A model generated the notes under the pieces. The model did not search any database. It was not told the origin of the DNA and saw nothing but the letters and a program-made list of their open reading frames with translations. A stretch of 64,000 bases of DNA from assembly GCA_000421085.1 (NCBI GenBank), contig ATWE01000001.1, positions 310,001 through 374,000 of the forward strand. Reading direction: 5' to 3'. Shown here piece by piece: positions 27,153 to 36,069 of the stretch. This stretch comes from Ensifer sp. USDA 6670. GTDB lineage: Bacteria; Pseudomonadota; Alphaproteobacteria; Rhizobiales; Rhizobiaceae. The position numbers were made by a program, and so were the translations under genes. How positions within the stretch are numbered: the stretch's first letter is position 1; every line of letters starts with the position of its first letter.

Positions 27153-28115
27153 ATGGCCTTCACGCTGTCGCTCAACACCAATCCTCTGGTCAACCGCTTT
27201 GCCGAGGCGGACGACCTGATCGACACCATCGCCGAGAAGATCCGTATCGGTTATGTCCAGCTCACCCACGAATTCGTCAATCCAGGGTGGCCGGCGGCGA
27301 CGATCAACAAGACGCTCCGGCAGTTTCGAAGGGCGCTCGGCCGTACCGGCGTGAAGATCACGTCGGGCATGACCGGCCCCTATGGCCGTCTCAATCATTT
27401 CGGGCATCCCGACCCGGATGTCCGGCGCTACTATGTCGACTGGTTCAAGACCTTCGCCGACATCTCCGCCGAGCTCGGCGCTTCCGCGATGGGGTCGCAA
27501 TTCGCGATCTTCACGCTCAGGGATTACCACGACCCCGCGCGTCGGGAGGAGCTGATGGCGATCGCCATCGAATGCTGGCGCGAGGTGGCAGAGCACGCCA
27601 GGGCCGCGGGCCTTTCCTATGTCTTCTGGGAGCCGATGTCGGTCGGCCGCGAGTTCGGCCACACGATCGAAGAGTGCAGGGCACTCGACCGCCGTCTGGC
27701 GGCAGCCGACCTGCCGATCCCGATGAGGATGATGGTGGACATCGACCATGGCGACGTGACATCGCCGAATGCTGCCGATATCGATCCCTATGCCTGGGCG
27801 GAGGCCTTTCCGCGGCAGTCGCCGATCATCCACGTCAAGCAGTCCTCGATGAACAAGGGCGGGCACTGGCCCTTCACGGCCGTCCACAACAAGGACGGCA
27901 GGATCACGCCGGAACGTCTGCTGGACGCCGTCCGAAGGGGAGGCGGCACGGATAACGAGATCTGCCTGGAGCTCTCCTTCCGGGAGCGCGAACCGACCGA
28001 CCGCAACGTGGTGGAGATGATCCGGGAGTCGGTTGAATTCTGGGAGCCGTTTATCGACACGGGATTCAATGCCCCAAAAACATCACATAGAAATGTAACA
28101 AAATCCCAGATTTAA
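27153..28115 (+). CDS. eryC: Sugar-phosphate isomerase/epimerase of erythritol catabolism, EryC-like
   Basis: A 320-residue xylose-isomerase-like TIM-barrel protein. Characteristic metal and substrate regions are VQLTHEFVNPGWP, KITSGMTGPYGRLNHFGHPD, VFWEPMSVGREF, MMVDIDHGDVTS and IIHVKQSS. Length and motifs fit EryC, which acts on the tetrulose phosphate made by EryB. AAGGAG precedes the ATG at 27153. The last codons overlap a direct repeat that appears to be an operator for the next gene, so the C-terminal tail (KTSHRNVTKSQ) may be shaped by regulatory DNA. Confidence 0.8.
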   Translation: MAFTLSLNTNPLVNRFAEADDLIDTIAEKIRIGYVQLTHEFVNPGWPAATINKTLRQFRRALGRTGVKITSGMTGPYGRLNHFGHPDPDVRRYYVDWFKTFADISAELGASAMGSQFAIFTLRDYHDPARREELMAIAIECWREVAEHARAAGLSYVFWEPMSVGREFGHTIEECRALDRRLAAADLPIPMRMMVDIDHGDVTSPNAADIDPYAWAEAFPRQSPIIHVKQSSMNKGGHWPFTAVHNKDGRITPERLLDAVRRGGGTDNEICLELSFREREPTDRNVVEMIRESVEFWEPFIDTGFNAPKTSHRNVTKSQI

Positions 28116-28141
28116 GTTGAAATATCACAGAAGAATGTTAC
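28082..28141. promoter_or_regulatory. Two direct repeats upstream of the DeoR regulator gene (candidate operator)
   Basis: The 18-base pattern ATCACA-N5-ATGT(A/T)AC occurs twice, at 28082-28099 and 28124-28141, 42 bases apart, which is about four helical turns. The first copy is within the last codons of eryC. Placement just before a DeoR-type gene suggests an autoregulatory operator and internal promoter for eryR-tpiB-rpiB. The binding protein is inferred. Confidence 0.5.
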
Positions 28142-28185
28142 CTTTCCCTTGGCGCGGCGGAGGCTGCACCTGATGGGACGACGCG

Positions 28186-28971
28186 ATGAAACCGGAAGAC
28201 AGACGCCAGGCGATCATGGATGTCCTGATGGAGGCTGGGACAGCCTCCGTCGAGGAACTCGCCCTTCGCTTCGGCGTCAGCAGGATGACGGTTCATCGGG
28301 ACCTTGACGATCTCGAACAGGCGGGGTTCCTGCGAAAGGTCCATGGCGGCGCTTCCGTCCAGTCGAGCCCGCAATTCGAAAGCGATTTCCGGTACCGTGA
28401 AAAGATCGCGACAGGCGAGAAGCGCCGCCTTGCGGAACATGCCGCGACGCTGATCGAACCCGGCGAGAGCATCATCATCGACGACAGCTCGACGGCCGGC
28501 GCGATCGCCGGGTTTCTCAGGGATATTCGCCCGCTCACCGTCATCACCAACAATCTCGGCGTCATTGCCGATCTTTCGGGAGCACCGGGCATCAACCTGA
28601 TCGCGCTCGGAGGGCATTACAGCAAGAAATTCAACGGCTTTTTCGGGGTCGTTACCGAGGAGGCGTTGCGCTCGCTGCGCGCCGACGTGGCCTTCCTGTC
28701 GAGTTCGGCCGTCGAGGGCGCGTCAGCTTTCCACCAGGACCAGGAGGTCGTGCAGATCAAGCGCCAGATGGTGAAATCCGCCAGCCGCAAATATCTCCTG
28801 GTGGATCATGGCAAGTTCGGCCGGTCGGCTCTGCATTTTTTGACGGGGCTGGAGGCCTTCGATGCGGTGCTGACCGGAAGCGAAGTGTCCGATGGGAATG
28901 CGGCGGCGCTCGGTGACGCCGGCGTCAGGCTCGTCAGGGTCGACGACAGGAAGATATTGGAGAACGCATGA
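28186..28971 (+). CDS. eryR: DeoR-family transcription regulator (EryR-like)
   Basis: A 261-residue DeoR-type repressor. The N-terminal winged HTH is standard (RRQAIMDVLMEAGTASVEEL, then ALRFGVSRMTVHRDLDDLEQ and KVHGGA). It is followed by a sugar-phosphate-binding domain (IIIDDSSTAGAIA, LTVITNNLGVI, LIALGGHYSKKFNGFFG, YLLVDHGKFG). It overlaps tpiB (ATGA) and so is co-expressed with the isomerase genes. The order DeoR, TPI, RpiB downstream of eryC is the same as in Brucella. Confidence 0.85.
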   Translation: MKPEDRRQAIMDVLMEAGTASVEELALRFGVSRMTVHRDLDDLEQAGFLRKVHGGASVQSSPQFESDFRYREKIATGEKRRLAEHAATLIEPGESIIIDDSSTAGAIAGFLRDIRPLTVITNNLGVIADLSGAPGINLIALGGHYSKKFNGFFGVVTEEALRSLRADVAFLSSSAVEGASAFHQDQEVVQIKRQMVKSASRKYLLVDHGKFGRSALHFLTGLEAFDAVLTGSEVSDGNAAALGDAGVRLVRVDDRKILENA

Positions 28972-29735
28972 GCAAGTCTGGTCTCTGGGTCGGCACGAGC
29001 TGGAAGATGAACAAGGCGCTGGCCGAGGCAATGGTCTTCGCCGACGGTCTTGCGGCCGCCGACGATGCGCGCGACCAGCGGATACAGCGCTTCGTCATTC
29101 CTCCGTTCACCGCCGTTCGGCAGGTGAAGGAAAGGCTTAAGACGACGAGCGTCAAGGTCGGTGCGCAGAACATGCATTGGGACGATGCGGGCGCCTGGAC
29201 CGGCGAAATTTCCCCGGTCATGCTCAGGGACTGCGATCTCGACCTAGTCGAGCTCGGCCACAGCGAGCGGCGGGAGCATTTCGGCGAGACAGACCGTACC
29301 GTAGGGCTGAAGACGGCGGCCGCCGTGAAGCATGGGCTGGTACCGTTGATCTGCATCGGGGAGACTCTCGCAGAACGCGAAGCTGGCGAGGCGGATAGGG
29401 TATTGAAACGCCAGGTGGAAGGCGCCTTTGCCTTTCTCGAAGGCGCGGCGCGGTCGGCGCCCGCTCTCCTGGCCTATGAGCCCGTCTGGGCGATCGGCGT
29501 CAACGGCATACCGGCGACCGCCGACTATGCGGACGACCGCCATCGCCTCATCGCCGAAGTCGCCGAGCGTGCACTCGGCGTGAAGGTCCCGGTGCTCTAT
29601 GGCGGCAGCGTCAATCCTCAGAACTGCGAGGAATTGATCCTCCAGCCCCATATCGACGGGCTTTTCATCGGCCGTTCCGCCTGGGACGTCGGCGGCTATC
29701 TCGACATTTTGCAACGCGTAGCCCGGGCCATCTGA
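28968..29735 (+). CDS. tpiB: Triose-phosphate isomerase-type enzyme of erythritol catabolism
   Basis: A 255-residue TIM-barrel isomerase with every catalytic landmark: Lys in GTSWKMNK, His in ELGHSERR, Glu in AYEPVWAIG, and the phosphate loop [13 protein letters not shown]. In the Brucella erythritol pathway the homologue (EryH) acts on a tetrulose phosphate, and a normal DHAP/GAP activity would also serve the aldolases of this locus. The start overlaps the DeoR gene stop. Confidence 0.88.
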   Translation: MSKSGLWVGTSWKMNKALAEAMVFADGLAAADDARDQRIQRFVIPPFTAVRQVKERLKTTSVKVGAQNMHWDDAGAWTGEISPVMLRDCDLDLVELGHSERREHFGETDRTVGLKTAAAVKHGLVPLICIGETLAEREAGEADRVLKRQVEGAFAFLEGAARSAPALLAYEPVWAIGVNGIPATADYADDRHRLIAEVAERALGVKVPVLYGGSVNPQNCEELILQPHIDGLFIGRSAWDVGGYLDILQRVARAI

Positions 29736-29779
29736 GCATTGCCGGGTCAGACGACAACACCTTACGGAAAGGAAACGAC

Positions 29780-30217
29780 ATGAAAATCGCGATTGGAGCC
29801 GACAGTGCGGGCAAGCCCCTGCTCGACGTCATCGCCGCGCATCTCGCCAAGAGAAGCGATCTCGAAGTCAAGGACCTGAGCCAGACCGGCTACTATGCCG
29901 ATCTCTCCCGCGATCTGGCGCAGACGATCACGGCCGGCGAAAACGAACGCGGCATCCTGATCTGCGGCACCGGCATCGGCGTATGCATTTCGGCCAACAA
30001 GGTGCCCGGCATTCGCGCCGCACTGACCCACGATACCTATTCCGCCGAGCGGGCGGCCAAATCCAACAACGCCCAGATCATCACCATGGGCGCGCGTGTC
30101 ATCGGCCCGGAACTGGCGAAATCGATCGTCGATACCTGGCTCGCCTCCGAGTTCGACCCGAACGGTCCGTCGGCGGCAAATGTCGAAGCAATCGACCGCC
30201 TGGATCAGGCGAAGTAA
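29780..30217 (+). CDS. rpiB: RpiB-type sugar-phosphate isomerase (EryI-like)
   Basis: A 145-residue protein of the RpiB/LacAB family. The N terminus [14 protein letters not shown], the active-site Cys in [15 protein letters not shown], and the [16 protein letters not shown] helix are typical. In erythritol catabolism this enzyme yields D-erythrose-4-phosphate. A GGAAAGGAAACGAC ribosome region precedes the ATG. It is the last gene before a terminator. Confidence 0.88.
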   Translation: MKIAIGADSAGKPLLDVIAAHLAKRSDLEVKDLSQTGYYADLSRDLAQTITAGENERGILICGTGIGVCISANKVPGIRAALTHDTYSAERAAKSNNAQIITMGARVIGPELAKSIVDTWLASEFDPNGPSAANVEAIDRLDQAK

Positions 30218-30270
30218 CGGTCGCGAATTCTGCGGCGCGTGCTGATCCTCCCTCATGCGCACGCAGCGAG

Positions 30271-30300
30271 ACGCCCGGCAGCAATGCCGGGTGTTTTCGT
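30271..30300 (+). terminator. Rho-independent terminator of the polyol locus
   Basis: The stem ACGCCCGGC / GCCGGGTGT (nine pairs, one G-U) has a six-base loop and is followed by a short T-run (TTTT). It lies about 50 bases after the rpiB stop. Confidence 0.75.
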
Positions 30301-30374
30301 TAAAGGGATGCGCTTTCATCCGCCTGGCGGCTTCCCTAGGCCGTGGCCGGGAGGAGCCCGCCTAGACCACAATA

Positions 30375-30485
30375 CTTTCAGGTCGGGTCGACCTGAAAGC
30401 ATGAACGTGATCGAATCCAAGAAGCTGAGACGCGGGATGCGGGCGGAAAACCGCACACACTTTTCCACATGCCGCGCCAAGTGGA
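30375..30485. repeat. Rhizobial intergenic repeat-like element with an 11-bp inverted repeat
   Basis: CTTTCAGGTCG at 30375-30385 is repeated inverted at 30389-30399 (CGACCTGAAAG), with a three-base loop. It is followed by GCGGGATGCGGGCGGAAAAC and CGCACACACTTTTCC, a string I associate with dispersed intergenic elements of rhizobia and agrobacteria. No gene fits in this gap. The family assignment is from memory. Confidence 0.5.
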
Positions 30486-30492
30486 GCGCTCT

Positions 30493-31407
30493 CTACGCAG
30501 CGGATCTCAGCCCTACCGCCGTGGCCAGGCTCCGTGCGCGCTCCAGGCATGCCGGCTGCTGATCGGCAAATCGTTCGGCGCCGATCTCCATGATCAGTGT
30601 CGTGTCCGGAAGAAAGGTCAGTTCGGAGAAGATGTCGTCCCAGGCAATGTCGCCCCAGCCGATCGGGAGATGCAGATCTCCGATGCCGAGCGCGGTCGCC
30701 TCTGCCGGATGATAGAAGCGGGTCATGGAATAGGGCAGCCCGAAACTGTCGTGAACATGCAGGTGACCGGTTACCGGTGCCATTGCCCTCAGCTCGGCAC
30801 GGAAGTCCAGCCCCCGGTGCGTGGCTTCGATGTAGGCATGCGAGAAGTCGATAAGCGCGACGAGATTGTCGGAACCGATCGCCCGCACCGTTTCGGCAAC
30901 CTGGCTCGGCGTTTGCCGGTACTGGCCGCTTTCCGTCGTAAAGATGTTTTCAAGCGCGATGCGCACCCCGTAACCCTTTGCGATGTCCGCCATCTCTGCG
31001 AGCGCGTCGCGTTCCATCCTGTCGAGATCAGCGGAGTTTTCTCCGGGGGCGAGCTGTGCCGCGCCGGAATGATGAACGAGGATCCCGGCGCCAAGCCGGT
31101 CACACAATTCAAGCATCGTCCGCACGACCTTTTTCTGCAAATGATGGTGCTGACGGTCCATGAAGTTGGATAGGATCTGACCGTGCAGCGAGAGCTTCTT
31201 GAAGGGGTATTTCCTCGTGATGTCGGCGACGCGTCGGACACGGTCTTCGATTATGCGGCCGCCACTGACGATCTCTTCGCCGTAAATCCCGATTTCGCAG
31301 GCGTCGGCTCCCGTTTCGGCAACTTCGCGTATGGACGCATCAAGGCTCGAAAGATCGCCCTTGCCCGTTCGGTTGCAAAAGCCCACGGCGGAAATGATTT
31401 CGTTCAT
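30493..31407 (-). CDS. Sugar-phosphate isomerase/epimerase (xylose-isomerase-like TIM barrel)
   Basis: A 304-residue TIM-barrel protein of the AP_endonuc_2 superfamily. Metal-site-like regions are LHGQILSN, GILVHHSG, IALENIF, ALIDFSHAYIEA, GHLHVHDSFG and LIMEIGAERF. It shares the strand and order of the UgpBAEC-like importer and starts 28 bases after the ATPase gene, so it probably processes the imported compound. It is not the phosphodiesterase UgpQ that often accompanies this importer. The substrate is unknown. Confidence 0.75.
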   Translation of the reverse strand: MNEIISAVGFCNRTGKGDLSSLDASIREVAETGADACEIGIYGEEIVSGGRIIEDRVRRVADITRKYPFKKLSLHGQILSNFMDRQHHHLQKKVVRTMLELCDRLGAGILVHHSGAAQLAPGENSADLDRMERDALAEMADIAKGYGVRIALENIFTTESGQYRQTPSQVAETVRAIGSDNLVALIDFSHAYIEATHRGLDFRAELRAMAPVTGHLHVHDSFGLPYSMTRFYHPAEATALGIGDLHLPIGWGDIAWDDIFSELTFLPDTTLIMEIGAERFADQQPACLERARSLATAVGLRSAA

Positions 31408-31434
31408 CGCGTTTCTCCTTCTCGATGACAGTGA

Positions 31435-32565
31435 TCAAACGGTTACGAGTGCCGGTTGGCCGGCAGGACCACGGACGGCGCGAGGGTCCAGATCGACCTC
31501 GATCCTCCGGCCGGTCTTCTGGTCGAAAACATGCAGCTGCGCCAAGGGCATGACCAGGCTGATCCAATCGCCCGGCCGGACGCGCGTCTGCTCGTCGACA
31601 CAGGCGGCGAAGGGATGGCCATTCAGCTCCAAGTGGATGACGCGGCCGGATCCGAGCTCCTCGACGAAATCCACCTTCATCGCGACGCCGCCTTTTGCAT
31701 CAGGCGCAACGATGCACTGCTCCGGGCGAATGCCGACCGTGACCGTTCCTGCGCCAAGTTGCGCCGCAAGGGCCCTGTCGATCAGCAGCTTCGCACCTGC
31801 GAATGCCAGGCAGGCGCCGTCGAGGTCGATGTCGGCATCGAACAGGTTCATCGCCGGCGCGCCGATGAAGGAGGCGACGAAGATGCTTGCCGGGCGATGG
31901 TAGATGTCGAGCGGCTGTCCCACCTGTTCGACTACACCCTTGTTCATGACGACCAGCTTGTCGGCGAGCGTCATGGCTTCCACCTGATCATGGGTTACGA
32001 AGACGGACGTTGCCGAGAGACGCTGATGCAGCTTCCGGATCTCGGCTCGCATGGTGACGCGCAGCTTGGCATCCAGGTTCGAGAGCGGTTCGTCGAAAAG
32101 AAATACGCTCGGTTCACGGATAATCGCGCGAGCCATGGCGACGCGTTGGCGCTGACCGCCGGACAGTGCCGCGGGCTTGCGATCGAGATAGTCGAAAAGC
32201 CCGACGATCTTCGCTGTTTCCTCGATCCGGCGCAGGCGCTCCGCCTTTGGTACGCCGGCTACCTTCAGGGCATATCCGATATTCCCTGCGACGGTCATGT
32301 GGGGATAGAGCGCGTAGTTCTGGAACACCATGGCGCAGCCGCGTTCACGCGGCTCGAGTCTGTTGACGACCCGCCTGTTGATCGCGATCTCTCCGCCGGT
32401 GATTTCCTCCAGCCCCGCGATCATTCTCAGGAGCGTTGATTTCCCGCAGCCGGAAGGGCCGAGGATCACGACGAACTCTCCCGACGCAAAGGCGAGGTCG
32501 ATGCCATGCAGGATCGGGTTCTTTCCGTAGGATTTACGCACGGCGCGAATTTCGATGTCAGCCAT
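31435..32565 (-). CDS. ugpC: ABC transporter ATP-binding protein, UgpC-like
   Basis: A 376-residue ATPase of the MalK/UgpC group with intact motifs: Walker [11 protein letters not shown]-loop VFQNYALYP, signature LSGGQRQR, Walker [12 protein letters not shown]-loop THDQVEA, and a C-terminal TOBE region (VGIRPEQC). It is fourth in the operon after the binding protein and two permeases. The whole set resembles the sn-glycerol-3-phosphate importer, though this ATPase group is shared among many sugar systems. Confidence 0.85.
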   Translation of the reverse strand: MADIEIRAVRKSYGKNPILHGIDLAFASGEFVVILGPSGCGKSTLLRMIAGLEEITGGEIAINRRVVNRLEPRERGCAMVFQNYALYPHMTVAGNIGYALKVAGVPKAERLRRIEETAKIVGLFDYLDRKPAALSGGQRQRVAMARAIIREPSVFLFDEPLSNLDAKLRVTMRAEIRKLHQRLSATSVFVTHDQVEAMTLADKLVVMNKGVVEQVGQPLDIYHRPASIFVASFIGAPAMNLFDADIDLDGACLAFAGAKLLIDRALAAQLGAGTVTVGIRPEQCIVAPDAKGGVAMKVDFVEELGSGRVIHLELNGHPFAACVDEQTRVRPGDWISLVMPLAQLHVFDQKTGRRIEVDLDPRAVRGPAGQPALVTV

Positions 32566-32607
32566 GAGCGCGGACCTCTCTATCTGTTTCTGTTTGGGGT
32601 AAGCGGG

Positions 32608-33495
32608 TCATTTTTCCGTAGCCACGAGGCCGCGCACAAACCACCGCTGCAGGACGGCAACGACGATGAGCGGGGGCAGCATGATGATCAGAGATCCCGC
32701 GAGTGTCACATTCCAGTCCGGGGTGCCGTCTTCGGCCGGAAGGAGCGCGGCCAGCGACATCATGGTGGTCTTGTATTGAGGGTCCGTGACCATCAGGAGG
32801 GGCCAGAGATACTGGTTCCACCCATAGACGAACATGATCGTGGTCAGCGCCAGCATGTTCGTGCGCGAGAGCGGCAGCAGCATATCGATGAAAAAGCGGA
32901 TCGCACCCGATCCGTCCATCCGCGCCGCCTCTGCCAGCTCGTCGGGCAGGGTCAGGTAGAATTGGCGGTAGAGGAATGTTCCCGTGGCGGTCGCGATCAA
33001 GGGCAGTGTCAGGCCGGCGTACGAATTGAGGAGGTTCCAGTCGACCGAGACTTCGAAGCCCGTCACGGCGGAAATCAGAAGCCTGACCGGCTGGAACAGA
33101 TCGGCAGCGACGGCATAGGTGGGCACCACGCGCACCTCGAGCGGCAACATCAGGGTAATGAATACCATCCAGAAGAAGAAGCCTTTCAGTGGAGTTCGGA
33201 AGAACACGATGGCGAACGCCGTCAGCGCCGACAGGGCCACTTTGCCGGCTGTGACCAGGCTGGCCATGACGAAACTGTTCAGCATCGCCGTTCCCAGATT
33301 GGCACGCGCCCAGGCGACGCCCATGTTCTCGAGCAGGCGATCCTGCGGCAGGAAACTGAAGGGGATGGCGTTCACTTGCTGGATTGTCTGGCTGGCGCCC
33401 GACACGATCACGATGAAGGGACCGATCAACAGCAGGAACCCGAAGATCATCACGCCATAGGTGAGGGCGTTGGCGAAAGGCGTTCGCTGTATCAT
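32608..33495 (-). CDS. ugpE: ABC transporter permease, UgpE-like
   Basis: A 295-residue membrane permease very like UgpE: LNSFVMASLVTAGKVALSAL, FFFWMVFITLMLPLEVRVVP, LPDELAEAARMDGSGAIRFF (EAA loop) and YGWNQYLWPLLMVTD. About 24 residues (132-155, ADLFQPVRLLISAVTG and following) look like an insertion before LNSYAGLTLPL compared with the E. coli protein as I remember it. It lies seven bases after ugpA. Confidence 0.85.
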   Translation of the reverse strand: MIQRTPFANALTYGVMIFGFLLLIGPFIVIVSGASQTIQQVNAIPFSFLPQDRLLENMGVAWARANLGTAMLNSFVMASLVTAGKVALSALTAFAIVFFRTPLKGFFFWMVFITLMLPLEVRVVPTYAVAADLFQPVRLLISAVTGFEVSVDWNLLNSYAGLTLPLIATATGTFLYRQFYLTLPDELAEAARMDGSGAIRFFIDMLLPLSRTNMLALTTIMFVYGWNQYLWPLLMVTDPQYKTTMMSLAALLPAEDGTPDWNVTLAGSLIIMLPPLIVVAVLQRWFVRGLVATEK

Positions 33496-33502
33496 GTGAG
33501 CC

Positions 33503-34393
33503 TCACTTGTAATGAACCTGCCGCTCGATGTAGCGGAACTGGATGAAGGTGAAGATCATGATGAGGCCGATCAACACGAGGCTTTGGGCCGACGCGCCGG
33601 AGTAGTTCAACCCGCGGAATGCCTCCTCGACGATGCGGTACACCATCACATCCGTGCCATGGTTGGGGCCGCCCTCCGTCGTTCGGTCGACGATGCCGTA
33701 GGTGTCGGCCCCGACGAAACCTTCGGTCATCATGATGACCAGCAGGAAGAAGAGCGTTGGCGCCAGCATCGGTATCTGGATGTCGACTGCGCGGCGGACA
33801 GGACCGGAGCCGTCCATGGCGGCAGCCTCGATAAGCGACCGAGGGACCGACTGCAGACCAGCGAGAAGGAAGATGAAGGTGTAGCCCGCCCATTTCCAGG
33901 CGAAGACGACGATGACGAGGATCAGGGCGTGGCTGCCGTACTTGGCCGGGTTCCAGAATTCCGGGAAAACGGCATTGACCGATGCCATCAGCCCGCGCTC
34001 CGGCGACAGGATGAAACGGAAGGCCATGCCGGCGGCGGGTCCCGCAATCGCGTAAGGCAGGATGTACAGGAAACGGAACGGACCGGAGCCTGGCAGTTGC
34101 CGGTCAACCGCAAGCGCAAGAACAAGACCGATAAAGATGGTGGCCACAGTGCCGCAGAGGGCGAATGCCAGGCTGACACCGACGGAGTTCCAGTAGAGCG
34201 GGTCCGCGAAAACCTCCTGGAAGTTGGCGAGGCCAACGAATTCCGCGGCGCCCCCGAATGGCGGCTCCAGCGTGAACGCCCATCGCAGCACGGCTACTGC
34301 TGGCCAATAGAAAAACAGCAGGATCAAAATGATCTGCGGGAGGGCGAATAGGCTAGGCAGCCACCAGCTGCGAAATGCCGCACGCTTGTCCAT
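33503..34393 (-). CDS. ugpA: ABC transporter permease, UgpA-like
   Basis: A 296-residue membrane permease. About six hydrophobic segments are seen, with LPYAIAGPAAGMAFRFIL, the EAA loop EAAAMDGSGPVRRAVDIQIP and TYGIVDRTTEGGPNHGTDVM near the C terminus, as in UgpA. It pairs with the UgpE-like protein and follows the binding-protein gene by 78 bases. Confidence 0.85.
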   Translation of the reverse strand: MDKRAAFRSWWLPSLFALPQIILILLFFYWPAVAVLRWAFTLEPPFGGAAEFVGLANFQEVFADPLYWNSVGVSLAFALCGTVATIFIGLVLALAVDRQLPGSGPFRFLYILPYAIAGPAAGMAFRFILSPERGLMASVNAVFPEFWNPAKYGSHALILVIVVFAWKWAGYTFIFLLAGLQSVPRSLIEAAAMDGSGPVRRAVDIQIPMLAPTLFFLLVIMMTEGFVGADTYGIVDRTTEGGPNHGTDVMVYRIVEEAFRGLNYSGASAQSLVLIGLIMIFTFIQFRYIERQVHYK

Positions 34394-34471
34394 AGGTTCG
34401 ATTTCCGATGCGCAAGAAGAAAAATCGGAGCCTGCCGATGTTACCTGCGGCAGGCCCCGGTCGGATCAGGT

Positions 34472-35815
34472 TCAGTTCAGCGTCTGTCCGGCGTAGGTCT
34501 TCTCGAAACGACGCAGAACGGCGTTGCCGCGCTCAACGGCGTTGTCGAGTTCCGCCTGCACGTCTGCGTTCTGCATGAAGATTGCTTCGAACGCGGTCGA
34601 GAATTCCTTGCGGATCTGCGTGAAGCCGCCGAGCCGAATGCCGCGGGTGTTCTCCGAGGTCGGGGTGAAGGACAGGCTCTCAATGGCAAGTTCGCGCCCC
34701 TTGTAGGGTGCCTTGTCGTAGAACCCGTTGGACTTCATCGCGTCAAAACCGGTCTTGGTCACCGGGATATATCCCGTTACCGTGGACCACCATTCGGTCA
34801 TCTCGGGCGTCGCGAGATAATTGAGGAAGGCAGCCGCACCCTTGTATTCCGCTTCCGGACGACCGGCGAGCACCCACAGCGACGCGCCGCCGACGAGAGA
34901 GTTCTGCCGCTCCGTGCCGTTCCATACGGGCAGCATGGCAACGTCCCACTTCACTCCCTCGGGAAGAGACTTGCCGATGGTGCCATGGTTGGCGATCGAG
35001 GTCTGTATCATCTGGCAGGTCTGCGACGTGAAGGCCGGGACAATTTCCATCCCGAGCTGCTTGGTCTTGACCACGAAGAGCTTCTCGTCGGTCATTTTCT
35101 TGAAGAACTTCACGTGGTCCACGAACTTGGTCTTGTTGGCGACCAGCTCGGCGTCCAGCCCATTGTAGCCATTCGCCTTGGTGGCAAGAGGCTGATTGTG
35201 AATGGCCGAGAACTGCTCCATCAGTTGCCAGGTGTCGAAGTCGAAGGCGAGCGGGCATTCGTATCCGGCTGCCTTCAGTTTACGGGCCGCTTCCTCGACC
35301 TGTTCCCAGGTGTCCGGCTTGAAGTCGATGCCGGCCTTCTGAAAGGCGTCGACGTTGTAGTAGAACATCGCAGTCGAGGAATTGAACGGGAAGGAGTTCA
35401 ATTCTCCCTTGGCCGTCGCATAATAATTGGCGATGCCGCCGAAATAATTGTCCCAGTCGATGGTGTAGCCATTGTCGGCCATCAGCTTCTTGGCGGGCAC
35501 GAATGCACCCGAAAGCATCATGTCCAGAGTGCCGGCATCATAGATCTGGGTGATTGCCGGCTGCTTCTTCGCGCGATAGGCGGCAATCGTGTTCTGCAGG
35601 GTGGTGTCGTATCCGTTCTGTGACGTGCAGACGATCTCGAAATCGGACTGGCTGTCGTTGAACTTCTTGCAGGCATCCTGGACACGTTCCCCAAGATCGC
35701 CCGAAAGGCCATACCAGAACTCGAACTTCGTCTTCTCGGCTGCGGCCGCCGACGGGCCAAGCGCGACGCCTGCCATCAAGCCGATAAATATGGACGTAGT
35801 GACGGAAATTCTCAT
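34472..35815 (-). CDS. ugpB: ABC transporter substrate-binding protein, UgpB-like
   Basis: A 447-residue periplasmic protein with a Sec signal (hydrophobic 8-24, cleavage after AAA). The mature protein follows UgpB closely: FEFWYGLSGDLGERVQDACK, ITQIYDAGTLDMM, NSFPFNSSTAMFYYNVDAF, LVGGASLWVLAGRPEAEY and the late RGIRLGGFTQIRKEF and AVERGNAVLRRFEKTY. UgpB binds sn-glycerol-3-phosphate and its diesters. The isomerase instead of UgpQ in this operon leaves room for another phosphorylated polyol or sugar. AAGGAG precedes the ATG. Confidence 0.85.
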   Translation of the reverse strand: MRISVTTSIFIGLMAGVALGPSAAAAEKTKFEFWYGLSGDLGERVQDACKKFNDSQSDFEIVCTSQNGYDTTLQNTIAAYRAKKQPAITQIYDAGTLDMMLSGAFVPAKKLMADNGYTIDWDNYFGGIANYYATAKGELNSFPFNSSTAMFYYNVDAFQKAGIDFKPDTWEQVEEAARKLKAAGYECPLAFDFDTWQLMEQFSAIHNQPLATKANGYNGLDAELVANKTKFVDHVKFFKKMTDEKLFVVKTKQLGMEIVPAFTSQTCQMIQTSIANHGTIGKSLPEGVKWDVAMLPVWNGTERQNSLVGGASLWVLAGRPEAEYKGAAAFLNYLATPEMTEWWSTVTGYIPVTKTGFDAMKSNGFYDKAPYKGRELAIESLSFTPTSENTRGIRLGGFTQIRKEFSTAFEAIFMQNADVQAELDNAVERGNAVLRRFEKTYAGQTLN

Positions 35816-35828
35816 TGCAAACGCTCCT

Positions 35829-35899
35829 TGCAGATTGGTGGCACGAATGAAGCCGGGCGCTTGCTAACAGCTCAGTGTGACACTCTTTGCCAATCTGCA
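35829..35899. promoter_or_regulatory. Widely spaced inverted repeat upstream of ugpB
   Basis: TGCAGATTGG at 35829-35838 is repeated inverted as CCAATCTGCA at 35890-35899, a perfect ten-base match 51 bases apart, just upstream of the ugpB-like gene. It could be a pair of operator half-sites. The rest of the gap to 36069 holds nothing I can name. Confidence 0.35.
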
Positions 35900-36069
35900 T
35901 GATGGAAAAATGAAAGTTTCCATCGGTGCGTGTGCGGACCCTCATCCCGCCACGACCTTCTCCCGTTCTGACGCGAGGGCAAATATACGGATCCGGTCCT
36001 CGGGAGGAGCGATTGCCGTGGATAGAGGAAGATCCAGCCGGCATTCGGAACGAGGGGAGGTGCTGCCCT

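Noticed and set aside
30218..30492. Possible small gene in the 275-base gap after rpiB
   Set aside because: The gap holds a terminator and a repeat-like element; the short frames lack a ribosome site and any similarity I recognise.
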